NCBI RefSeq assembly: GCF_032197885.1
Contig: NZ_CP134159.1
Location: 1,178,001 to 1,242,000 of the forward strand
DNA: 64,000 bases
Source of the DNA: Levilactobacillus namurensis
GTDB lineage: Bacteria; Bacillota; Bacilli; Lactobacillales; Lactobacillaceae
Reading direction: 5' to 3'
The position numbers were made by a program, and so were the translations under genes. A model generated the notes under the pieces. The model searched no databases. It was given only the letters and a program-made list of their open reading frames with translations, and was not told the DNA's origin. Positions 27,062 through 35,221 of this stretch are shown here, one piece after another. The stretch's first letter is position 1, and the number at the start of each line of letters is the position of its first letter.

Positions 27062-27406
27062 TTAAATTAATGAAGGTGGACGCGTTGCACCGAACGGAGC
27101 CTCGTCGGGGTGACGATGGTTGTTAGGGACGTAGACCGTAGAATCATGTGCTGAGCAGTGAGCAGCATCCGTTTGCAGGAAGCCACTGACGGTCATTGGG
27201 GCAACGTTCGGGGCAGCTTTGAATTGAAGTTGAACCCGGTAATGGCGGGCCACAGCCTGGTCAAGAAAATAAGTTAGTTGAAATTCAGGCATTTGGGGAT
27301 AGACCACTTGACCATCGATCAAGGGGAGTTCACCGAAGAATTCTTGATAGATGGTGGCGACTTGATTGGATAAATTGGCGAATCGCCGGGCAGTTGAGTT
27401 TTGCAT
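27062..27406 (-). CDS. Small protein under LexA-type control (possibly YolD-like)
   Basis: 114 residues, soluble, beginning MQNSTARRFANLSNQ. The middle part (FLDQAVARHYRVQLQFKA.. followed by SGFLQTD) looks like a short beta-rich domain, and the tail is rich in His and Pro. The ATG at 27406 is preferred to one six codons earlier because GAGGTGATC lies before it on the minus strand. Its promoter holds a near-perfect LexA box between -35 and -10 and a second box downstream. Small YolD-type proteins in Firmicutes are often SOS genes next to Y-family polymerases; that identity is only suggested, and no polymerase gene is adjacent. Confidence 0.65.
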   Translation of the reverse strand: MQNSTARRFANLSNQVATIYQEFFGELPLIDGQVVYPQMPEFQLTYFLDQAVARHYRVQLQFKAAPNVAPMTVSGFLQTDAAHCSAHDSTVYVPNNHRHPDEAPFGATRPPSLI

Positions 27407-27417
27407 GCTGATCACCT

Positions 27418-27467
27418 CGAACATTTGTTTGTATTTTTATTATACGAACACACGTTCAAGATTGCAA
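27418..27467 (-). promoter_or_regulatory. SOS-type promoter with two LexA boxes
   Basis: On the minus strand: -35 TTGCAA (27462-27467), 17-bp spacer, -10 TATAAT (27439-27444). The spacer contains CGAACACACGTTC (plus-strand 27445-27457), which fits the Firmicutes LexA consensus CGAAC-N4-GTTC. A second, weaker box CGAACATTTGTTTG (27418-27431) lies between the promoter and the ribosome-binding site. Confidence 0.8.
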
Positions 27468-27618
27468 GCTTTTTCTGAACGGAAGTTTTTTCTCAGTTTT
27501 CGACCGGGAATCCTGCCATCGAGTGGTAAAGAGTGGTAATATAGTAACCTATAGAATTGTAGAATTGCCGGGTAAGGTGAACCGGCCAGAATTTAATTAG
27601 TGAAGGGATTTTTAGACA

Positions 27619-28233
27619 ATGGCGAAACGTGGAATGCTCATTGTGCTCTCGGGTCCTTCGGGAGTCGGTAAGGGAACGGTACGGAAGGCACTTTTTGAAA
27701 CGGGCAATACGGACTTCTCTTACTCAATTTCGATGACAACTCGTAAACCTCGCAAGGGTGAAGTGAACGGGGTCGATTACTACTTTGTCTCTAAAGAAGA
27801 ATTTGAAGAAAACATTCGGAACGGCGAGATGCTAGAGTACGCCAAGTATGTTGACAACTACTATGGTACCCCGTTAAAATATGTTAATGAGACCCTTGAT
27901 CAAGGGAAAGACGTCTTCTTGGAAATCGAAGTCAATGGTGCGATGCAAGTTCGGGCCAATTGTCCCGATGCCGTCTTCGTTTTCCTGACGCCCCCTGATT
28001 TAATGGAATTAAAGCACCGCTTAATTGGTCGGGGCACCGATGCCATGGATGTGATCAATAAGCGGATTAAAAAGGCTGTGGGTGAGATTCGGATGATGCG
28101 CAACTACGATTACGCCGTGGTGAACGACGAAGTCAGCAACGCGGTCGAACGGATTCAGATGATCATTCGCAGTGAACGGTTACGGGTGACCCGGGTCATG
28201 CCGGATTACGAACAGATGATTGGAGACGAATAA
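27619..28233 (+). CDS. gmk: Guanylate kinase
   Basis: 204 residues; GMP + ATP to GDP. P-loop GPSGVGKGT (residues 11-19), GMP-binding [19 protein letters not shown] and the lid motif [11 protein letters not shown] after GAAGGG. Heads the conserved gmk-rpoZ-coaBC-priA-fmt-rsmB-stp-prkC-rsgA-rpe-thiN run; rpoZ follows after 3 bp. Confidence 0.97.
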   Translation: MAKRGMLIVLSGPSGVGKGTVRKALFETGNTDFSYSISMTTRKPRKGEVNGVDYYFVSKEEFEENIRNGEMLEYAKYVDNYYGTPLKYVNETLDQGKDVFLEIEVNGAMQVRANCPDAVFVFLTPPDLMELKHRLIGRGTDAMDVINKRIKKAVGEIRMMRNYDYAVVNDEVSNAVERIQMIIRSERLRVTRVMPDYEQMIGDE

Positions 28234-28236
28234 ACA

Positions 28237-28452
28237 ATGCTATTATATCCTTCAGTTGATGATTTATTAGCGCAAGTGGATTCACGGTATTCATTGATTA
28301 TGTTGGCTAGCAAGCGGGCCCATGAATTGGACGCAGGTGCTAAGCCACTGTTAACGGAGTACAAGTCGCCGAAGACCATCGGCCGGGCCTTAGAAGAAAT
28401 TGCGGCCGGGGCTTTGATGATTGATCCAGACGAAAAAGATTTAAACGCCTAA
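28237..28452 (+). CDS. rpoZ: RNA polymerase omega subunit
   Basis: 71 residues. Conserved motif [16 protein letters not shown] with the RAxxL helix that clamps the beta' subunit, then [20 protein letters not shown]. Normal length for Firmicutes omega. Three bases after the gmk stop. Confidence 0.95.
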   Translation: MLLYPSVDDLLAQVDSRYSLIMLASKRAHELDAGAKPLLTEYKSPKTIGRALEEIAAGALMIDPDEKDLNA

Positions 28453-28469
28453 GTTGGGTGCTAGGATAG

Positions 28470-28501
28470 ACCAGGTTGCCAGTAGGTAATCTGGCCTTTT
28501 T
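28470..28501 (+). terminator. Weak terminator or attenuator after rpoZ
   Basis: Imperfect stem CCAG-TTGCC / GGTAA-CTGG followed by CCTTTTT. coaBC has its own AGAGGAGG site behind it; partial read-through is likely. Confidence 0.55.
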
Positions 28502-28522
28502 AGTCAGAAGAGGAGGTTTGCA

Positions 28523-29731
28523 ATGCTTCAGGATAAACATGTGACGTTAACGGTCAGTGGCAGCGTGGCGAGTTACAAAGCCGCCACCTTAGCGCGCGCC
28601 CTACAACGGGCAGGTGCCCAGGTACGGGTCGTCTTAACGGCGGCGGCGAGTCGCTTCATTACGGCGGAAACGTTCGCGACTCTGACCAAGCATCCCGTCT
28701 TGACGGACCAGGGGTGGTGGCAAGCCGATGGGCAGATCGACCACATCGAGTTGGCCGATTGGACCGAATTGGTCTTAGCGGCGCCAGCGTCCGCTAATTT
28801 AATGGCACAATTCGCTAACGGGTTAGCCGATGATGTGGCGAGTGCCACCTGGTTGGCAACGGCGGCACCCAAAGTCGTGGTACCGGCGATGAACAGCCAC
28901 ATGTGGCTGGCGGCCGCGACACAACGTAACCGGCAACGGTTAATCGATGACGGCGTCACGGTTCTGACACCGGCCACGGGTGCGTTAGCCGAAGGGTATC
29001 AGGGTCAAGGCCGCTTCTTAGAGCCGGCCGAGATTGTGGCCCAGTTGGAGCAACTCACGGCACCCACCGTTGATTTAACGGGCAAACGGATCCTAGTGAC
29101 GGCGGGGGGAACTCGAGAACGGTTAGATCCGGTCCGGTTCCTGACTAACGATTCTTCTGGCAAGATGGGATATGCAGTCGCAGCGGCGGCGCAACGGGCT
29201 GGAGCGACCGTGACGTTGATCACGGCGCCAACCGCCCTGACCGTTCCCCGTGGCGTGACCGTGGTACCTATCGAGAGTACCCAGGAGTTAGCAGACGCCG
29301 TAACGTCACGGTTCCCGCAGGCCGATGCGTTGATCATGGCCGCGGCCGTTGCGGATTTCCAACCATTGACTGCCGCGACGCAAAAGATTAAGAAGACGGC
29401 GGATAATGATGAATTAACGCTGACCTTGAAAAAGACACCGGACATTTTGAAAACGGTCGCGCCGATGAAGCAGGCGGGCCAGGTCGTGGTGGGCTTTGCC
29501 GCTGAGACCCAGGAATTGCTTAAAAATGGGCGGCAGAAGTTACGCCACAAGCATTTAGATATGCTGGCTGCTAACGATGTCTCACGAGCGGATATCGGCT
29601 TTAACGGAGACAATAATCAGGTGACCTTTCTCTTCGCTGATGGGACTAGTCAGCAAACGCCGGTCGCGCCCAAACGGGTGATCGGTGAACGGCTGATTGA
29701 ACAGGTCGCAAAGTTGTTCGCAAAGAAATGA
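28523..29731 (+). CDS. coaBC: Phosphopantothenoylcysteine decarboxylase / synthetase
   Basis: 402-residue bifunctional coenzyme A enzyme. The N-terminal flavoprotein domain (CoaC, about 1-180) has TVSGSVASYKA, the catalytic His in IDHIELADW and the PAMNSHMW substrate motif. The C-terminal CoaB domain (about 185-400) has GGTRERLDPVRFLTN and the later AAAVADFQP. CoaB adds cysteine to phosphopantothenate, CoaC decarboxylates the product. ATG after GAGGAGG. The end overlaps the reading frame but not the preferred start of priA. Confidence 0.95.
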   Translation: MLQDKHVTLTVSGSVASYKAATLARALQRAGAQVRVVLTAAASRFITAETFATLTKHPVLTDQGWWQADGQIDHIELADWTELVLAAPASANLMAQFANGLADDVASATWLATAAPKVVVPAMNSHMWLAAATQRNRQRLIDDGVTVLTPATGALAEGYQGQGRFLEPAEIVAQLEQLTAPTVDLTGKRILVTAGGTRERLDPVRFLTNDSSGKMGYAVAAAAQRAGATVTLITAPTALTVPRGVTVVPIESTQELADAVTSRFPQADALIMAAAVADFQPLTAATQKIKKTADNDELTLTLKKTPDILKTVAPMKQAGQVVVGFAAETQELLKNGRQKLRHKHLDMLAANDVSRADIGFNGDNNQVTFLFADGTSQQTPVAPKRVIGERLIEQVAKLFAKK

Positions 29732-29741
29732 GGTGAACGGG

Positions 29742-32147
29742 ATGGCCCAAATCGCGCAGGTCTTAGTTGATGTACCAACCATGCAAACAAATGAACCGTA
29801 CTCTTACGCGATTCCGGAACAGTTTCAGGATCAAGTAGAACCGGGGATGCGGGTCACGGTCCCGTTCGGCCACCGGGTCGTTTCCGGATTCGTCGTGGGG
29901 ATCAGTGATCAGAGCCAGTACGACGGGCAATTGAAACCCATTGCGGCCGTTTTGGATTTGGCCCCCGTTTTGAACGCCGAACTTTGGCAGCTCGCAGATT
30001 GGCTGGCGACCACGACCTATGCGTTTCGGATCACGTGCATCCAAACCATGCTGCCTAATCTGTTGAAGGCGTCCGTGGAACGGTTCGTTCAGCCGACCGA
30101 TAAGATCTCAGCGGCTGAACGCGCACAATACTTTCCAGATGGCTCAGCGCGGGCTTTCGATGTCAGCAAGTTGCCCGACGAGACGCTAGCTGGGCTGTTG
30201 AAACTACGGCGGGCGGGTAAGGTGACGGTGACTTACGATGTCCAGGATAAGGCCACCGTTAAGACCACCCCAGCCATTCTACCGGCGTTGCCAGCGGCGA
30301 AGTTGCAAGAGATTCAAGCGGCAGTAGCCAAGCGCGCTCCCAAGCAGGCCCAGTTACTGGCGTATCTGCAGACGATGGGGACCACGCCCGTTGCTCAGGC
30401 AAAAGTGGGTCATGATGCCGGCGTTAGCGCGGAAGTTGTCCGGACGGCGGTGAACAAGGGGTGGGCAACCAAGCAGGCCCTTGAAGTTTACCGAGATCCG
30501 TTTCAACAGCCCGTTCCCCCGACCCGTCCCTTGACGCTGAATGCCGAACAGCAGACCGCAGTCGATGCGATCGACGCGGCCATGGTCGAACATCGGCAGC
30601 AGACCTTCTTGGTTGAAGGGGTCACGGGAAGTGGGAAGACGGAGGTCTACCTGCAAAGTATCGCCAAGGCCTTAGCCTTGGGTCGCACCGCGTTAATGCT
30701 GGTCCCCGAGATTGCCCTGACGCCGCAGATGACCAACCGGGTCAAGTCCCGGTTCGGTCATCAAGTTGCGGTGCTGCACAGTGGCCTGTCGAAGGGCGAA
30801 CAGTACGATGAGTGGCGTCGTATCGACCGGGGAGAGGCAACGGTCGTTGTAGGGGCGCGTTCAGCCGTATTTGCCCCCCTGCACGATATCGGCATCATTA
30901 TCATGGATGAGGAACACGAAACCAGTTATAAACAAGATGAAAATCCCCGGTACCACGCCCGTGACGTGGCCATCTGGCGCGGAAAGTTCCACCAAGCGCC
31001 GGTGGTGCTGGGGAGCGCCACACCGTCCTTGGAGACCCGGGCGCGCGCGGCGAAGGGGTTGTATACCCGCTTGGTCCTTGCACACCGAGTCAACGACCAC
31101 CCGCTCCCCACGGTCCATATCGTGGATATGCGGGAGGCTTTAAAGGAAAATGGGGACGGTGACTTCTCACCGGAACTCTTAGAAGCCATCCAGACCCGTC
31201 TTGATTGCCAAGAACAAGTTGTGTTGATGCTGAACCGGCGGGGATATTCGTCGTTTATGATGTGTCGGGACTGCGGGTTCGTGTTGAAGTGTCCCAACTG
31301 TGATATTTCACTCACGCTCCACATGGACACCCACAGCATGAAGTGCCATTATTGTGGTCACGAAGAACCCATCCCCCGAATCTGTCCCAACTGCCAGAGT
31401 CGCAAGATTCGGTATTATGGAACCGGGACGCAGAAGGTTGAAAAGGCCCTGCAGGCCAAGTTACCGACTGCTCGAATCTTACGGATGGACGTCGATTCGA
31501 CTCGGCGAAAGGGCGCCCACGAACGCCTCTTGAAGCAGTTCGGACAGCATCAGGCGGACATTCTGTTGGGGACCCAGATGATTGCGAAGGGCTTGGACTT
31601 CCCGAACGTGACCTTAGTGGGCGTTTTGAATGCTGATACGGCACTGGGGTTACCGGATTTTCGAGCTAGTGAGCGGACTTTTCAGCTCCTGACGCAGGTC
31701 AGCGGTCGGGCCGGCCGTGCGGAAAAGCCGGGCGAGGTGTTTATTCAGACCTTCAATCCAGAGCATTACGCGATTCAGTTGGCCCAAAGCCAAGACTACG
31801 AGCGCTTTTTCGTCACGGAGATGCATATGCGCCATCAGGGGAATTACCCACCGTACTATTATGCGGTGCAAGTGACGGCTAGTCATGAAGAGGAACCCGT
31901 CGCGGCGAAAGCCATGTATCAGATCGTGGATGTGTTGCGACAAGGCCTCAGTGACCAGGCGATTATTTTAGGACCGACGCCCAAGGCGATTGCGCGGGTC
32001 AAACGGAAGTATTATTATCAAGTTGTGATTAAGTATAAGCACGAGCCGCGGTTAAAAGCGGTCTTGGAACAGATTCGGCAGGGGGCGCAAAAAGCCCAAC
32101 GGGGATTGACGATTACCATTGATCCCGAACCGATGAATTTTATGTAG
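29742..32147 (+). CDS. priA: Primosomal protein N' (replication restart helicase)
   Basis: 801 residues, 3' to 5' superfamily 2 helicase. An N-terminal DNA-binding domain (about 1-110) is followed by a helicase core with Walker A GVTGSGKT (about 292), the DEEH box (about 388) and QMIAKGLDFPNV. Between the lobes is the zinc region, with eight cysteines in four CxxC-type pairs (about 507-550). ATG 29742 follows GAGGTG 11 bp after the coaBC stop; a longer in-frame extension inside coaBC lacks a ribosome-binding site. Confidence 0.97.
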   Translation: MAQIAQVLVDVPTMQTNEPYSYAIPEQFQDQVEPGMRVTVPFGHRVVSGFVVGISDQSQYDGQLKPIAAVLDLAPVLNAELWQLADWLATTTYAFRITCIQTMLPNLLKASVERFVQPTDKISAAERAQYFPDGSARAFDVSKLPDETLAGLLKLRRAGKVTVTYDVQDKATVKTTPAILPALPAAKLQEIQAAVAKRAPKQAQLLAYLQTMGTTPVAQAKVGHDAGVSAEVVRTAVNKGWATKQALEVYRDPFQQPVPPTRPLTLNAEQQTAVDAIDAAMVEHRQQTFLVEGVTGSGKTEVYLQSIAKALALGRTALMLVPEIALTPQMTNRVKSRFGHQVAVLHSGLSKGEQYDEWRRIDRGEATVVVGARSAVFAPLHDIGIIIMDEEHETSYKQDENPRYHARDVAIWRGKFHQAPVVLGSATPSLETRARAAKGLYTRLVLAHRVNDHPLPTVHIVDMREALKENGDGDFSPELLEAIQTRLDCQEQVVLMLNRRGYSSFMMCRDCGFVLKCPNCDISLTLHMDTHSMKCHYCGHEEPIPRICPNCQSRKIRYYGTGTQKVEKALQAKLPTARILRMDVDSTRRKGAHERLLKQFGQHQADILLGTQMIAKGLDFPNVTLVGVLNADTALGLPDFRASERTFQLLTQVSGRAGRAEKPGEVFIQTFNPEHYAIQLAQSQDYERFFVTEMHMRHQGNYPPYYYAVQVTASHEEEPVAAKAMYQIVDVLRQGLSDQAIILGPTPKAIARVKRKYYYQVVIKYKHEPRLKAVLEQIRQGAQKAQRGLTITIDPEPMNFM

Positions 32148-32176
32148 ACTCTAACTAAAGAAAGTATGGTGCAACA

Positions 32177-33121
32177 ATGACCTCAGTGATTTTTATGGGT
32201 ACGCCGGAATTTTCCGCGCCTATCTTACAAAGTTTGATCGACCACGACTACCAGGTTCTGGCAGTTGTTACGCAACCCGATCGGCGGGTCGGTCGTAAGC
32301 ACGTTTTAACGGCATCACCGGTTAAGCAAGTGGCGGTCGCCAACAATATCGAAGTCCTCCAACCGGAGAAAATCGGGGGGAGCCCTGAGATGGCCCGGGC
32401 TATCGCGTTAGCACCGGACTTGATCGTCACGGCGGCGTTTGGCCAATTCCTACCGACTAAGCTCTTGAAGGCGGCCAAGGTCGCGGCGGTAAACGTGCAC
32501 GCGTCTCTGTTACCGAAGTACCGGGGTGGCGCCCCCGTCCACTACGCCATTATGAATGGTGATCGAGAGACCGGGGTGTCCATCATGTTCATGGAGAAAA
32601 AGATGGATGCGGGGGATGTTCTAGCCCAACGCGCCATTCCAATCACCGACCAAGACGATGTCGGCAGTATGTTCGATAAGCTCAGTCTGTTGGGACGGGA
32701 CCTTTTACTGGACACCTTACCCAAGTTACTGGCGGGTGAGATTACCCCCGTTAAGCAAGATGAGCAGCGGGTCACGTTCGCACCGACCATCAAGTCCGAT
32801 GAAGAACGGATTGATCTGACCATGAGTGCTCACATGATTGACTGCAAGGTTCGGGCGTTACGGCCGTTCCCAACAGCGCATATCTATCTGAACGGGGTAC
32901 GGACCAAGTTATGGCAGGTCACGGTACTGGACCAGACCACGGACTTACAGCCCGGAGAACTGGTCAGCCGCGACAAGCATCACTTGGCAATTGCGACCGG
33001 AGAACATGGTGTTCTGCGGATTGATGAGTTACAACCGGCCGGTAAGCCTAAGCTAAGTATCACGGACTTTCTGAACGGATCAACGGATGCCCTACAAGTG
33101 GGTGAACAGGTGGCTGAATAA
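32177..33121 (+). CDS. fmt: Methionyl-tRNA formyltransferase
   Basis: 314 residues; formylates initiator Met-tRNA with 10-formyl-THF. The catalytic core is present: VNVHASLLPKYRGGAPVHYAI (Asn, His) and the later Asp in KMDAGDVL. The C-terminal OB-like domain begins near 210. ATG after AAAGAAAG; the deformylase gene found here in Bacillus is absent. Its stop overlaps rsmB (TAATG). Confidence 0.97.
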   Translation: MTSVIFMGTPEFSAPILQSLIDHDYQVLAVVTQPDRRVGRKHVLTASPVKQVAVANNIEVLQPEKIGGSPEMARAIALAPDLIVTAAFGQFLPTKLLKAAKVAAVNVHASLLPKYRGGAPVHYAIMNGDRETGVSIMFMEKKMDAGDVLAQRAIPITDQDDVGSMFDKLSLLGRDLLLDTLPKLLAGEITPVKQDEQRVTFAPTIKSDEERIDLTMSAHMIDCKVRALRPFPTAHIYLNGVRTKLWQVTVLDQTTDLQPGELVSRDKHHLAIATGEHGVLRIDELQPAGKPKLSITDFLNGSTDALQVGEQVAE

Positions 33122-34464
33122 TGAGCGAAAATCAAACAGCACGGTCGATGGCCGTGGATGCACTGACCCGGGTTGCGGGCGGTGCCTACTCGAACTTGCA
33201 ATTGGATAAGATGATTGACCGCAGTACGTTAAACGACGCGGACCGGCGGTTGTTGACCAACTTGGTCTACGGGACCATTCAACACCAGCTGACGTTAGAG
33301 TACTATCTCGATAGTTTTGTGAAACCCAACCAAAAGTTGCAACCATGGGTCAAGATGACATTGTTAGTGGCCTTATATCAGATGCTGTACTTAGACCGGA
33401 TCCCGAATTGGGCCATCTTCGATGAGGCCATTCAACTGGCCAAGGAACGGGGCCACGAGGGGATTCGCCGGTTCGTAACCGGGGTCTTACACGCCGTCGA
33501 CCGACAAGGCGTTCCGGATGTTGCCCAGATTAGTGATCCAACGCAGCGCCTCAGTGTGACCTATTCGATGCCTGTCTGGCTAGTTAAAGCCTTACAAGCC
33601 CAGTTAGGGGAAGCTAAGACCGAAAGCATCTTGCAGACCATCAACCAACCGGCTACCCAGTCGGTCCGGGTCAACACGGCCGTCACGACTGCGGATCAAG
33701 CTATCCAGGCTTTAGAGGCAGTGGGATACCAGGTGGACGTCAGTACCGTTTCGGGTGATGGGCTACGAGTTGACGGCCAACCCGCTAACCATAGCGAATT
33801 ATTCGAGAACGGGCAACTGACGATTCAAGACGAAAGTGCCATGTTACCCGTAGAAGCCTTACGGGTTCAACCTGGAGATCAGGTCTTAGATGCCTGTGCT
33901 GCTCCTGGGGGGAAGACCACGCAGATTGCAGCCGCACTAGACCCGGCTGCGGGTGGTCAGGTCACGGCCTTGGATTTGCATGCCAAGAAAGTCAAGCTGA
34001 TTGCCCAGAACGCCGCACGGTTGCAGGTCGCTGACCGGGTCAACGCCATGGCTTTGGATGCTCGGAAGGTCGATGATGAGTTTGCTGACCAGACGTTTGA
34101 TAAAATTCTGGTGGACGCACCTTGTTCCGGGATTGGTTTAGTTCGGCGGAAACCCGAGATTCGGTACGATAAGACCCCCGAAGATAGCCAACATCTCCAG
34201 AAGATTCAGCTGGCCATCTTAGATGCCGTGAGTCGTAAGCTGAAGCCACAGGGATTGATGGTCTACAGTACTTGTACGATTCTGGAAACGGAAAATGACG
34301 CGGTGGTTCGTCAATTCTTAGCGGATCATCCCGACTTTGAAGCCGTTCGGGTGACCACGACGCGCAACGTCAAGGGCGACCGGGAAACGGCAACGTTGTC
34401 CATCTATCCCGATGATTTCGACACTGACGGTTTCTTCGTGAGTGCCTTACGGCGGAAAGCGTAG
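33121..34464 (+). CDS. rsmB: 16S rRNA m5C967 methyltransferase
   Basis: 447 residues. N-terminal NusB-like RNA-binding domain (about 1-140) and a Rossmann methyltransferase domain with DACAAPGGKTTQIA (SAM loop), the motif IV DAPCSGIG with one catalytic Cys and the motif VI STCT with the second Cys. ATG overlaps the fmt stop; stp starts 10 bp after its end. Confidence 0.96.
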   Translation: MSENQTARSMAVDALTRVAGGAYSNLQLDKMIDRSTLNDADRRLLTNLVYGTIQHQLTLEYYLDSFVKPNQKLQPWVKMTLLVALYQMLYLDRIPNWAIFDEAIQLAKERGHEGIRRFVTGVLHAVDRQGVPDVAQISDPTQRLSVTYSMPVWLVKALQAQLGEAKTESILQTINQPATQSVRVNTAVTTADQAIQALEAVGYQVDVSTVSGDGLRVDGQPANHSELFENGQLTIQDESAMLPVEALRVQPGDQVLDACAAPGGKTTQIAAALDPAAGGQVTALDLHAKKVKLIAQNAARLQVADRVNAMALDARKVDDEFADQTFDKILVDAPCSGIGLVRRKPEIRYDKTPEDSQHLQKIQLAILDAVSRKLKPQGLMVYSTCTILETENDAVVRQFLADHPDFEAVRVTTTRNVKGDRETATLSIYPDDFDTDGFFVSALRRKA

Positions 34465-34474
34465 GTGAGCGGCA

Positions 34475-35221
34475 ATGGAAGTTGCCTTTCGAACGGCAAT
34501 TGGCAAGCAGCGGGCTGACAATCAAGACTACGTCGATGTCTTCACGAATCAGGCCGGGCAACACCTGGCGTTGGTCGCTGACGGCATTGGGGGTCATCAG
34601 GGCGGCGACGTGGCGAGTGCCATGGCGGTCTCCCATCTGGGACACGACTTCGAATTGACGGCGTGGACCACGACCGCTGCAGCGAGCCAATGGTTGAGCC
34701 AACAGATTACCATGGAGAACCATTCGATTATCGAGAAGTCTAACCAATTTGCGGACCTGAATGGCATGGGAACGACCCTGGTGGCGGCTGTCTACTTTAC
34801 AGACGAGGTCGTCATTGCCAGTATCGGGGATTCCCGGGCTTACCTCTTACGCGATGGTCAACTCCGGCAACTGACGGAGGACCATTCACTGGTCAACGAA
34901 CTGGTGAAGCGTGGCGAGATCAGCCGACAGGCGGCGCGACACCATCCCCAAAAGAACGTGATCATTCGGTCGCTAGGGATTTCTAACGATGCCAACTTTG
35001 ATTTGAACACCTACCCGTTGGTCCTAAATGATCAGCTGTTATTGTGCACGGATGGCCTGACCAACATGGTCGATGACCAGCAGATTGCCACGGTCTTAGA
35101 GAGCACCCAGCCGCTAGAAGCCAAGTGTGACCAGTTGATTGAACTGGCGAACGCGGCGGGGGGTCTCGACAACATTAGTGTGTTGATCATCGCCAATGGC
35201 GGGCGGAAGGTGGCGAGCTGA
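34475..35221 (+). CDS. stp: PP2C-type Ser/Thr phosphatase
   Basis: 248 residues, cytosolic, metal-dependent. Metal ligands lie in RADNQDY, ADGIGGHQGGD, CTDGLTNMVDD and GGLDNISVL. Reverses phosphorylation by the kinase encoded next door. Its stop overlaps the prkC start (TGATG), the usual stp-prkC coupling. Confidence 0.96.
   Translation: MEVAFRTAIGKQRADNQDYVDVFTNQAGQHLALVADGIGGHQGGDVASAMAVSHLGHDFELTAWTTTAAASQWLSQQITMENHSIIEKSNQFADLNGMGTTLVAAVYFTDEVVIASIGDSRAYLLRDGQLRQLTEDHSLVNELVKRGEISRQAARHHPQKNVIIRSLGISNDANFDLNTYPLVLNDQLLLCTDGLTNMVDDQQIATVLESTQPLEAKCDQLIELANAAGGLDNISVLIIANGGRKVAS

Noticed and set aside
29005..29613. 202-residue minus-strand ORF in coaBC
   Set aside because: Shadow of a GC-rich gene on the other strand; Ala/Ser/Thr-rich without domains or ribosome-binding site.
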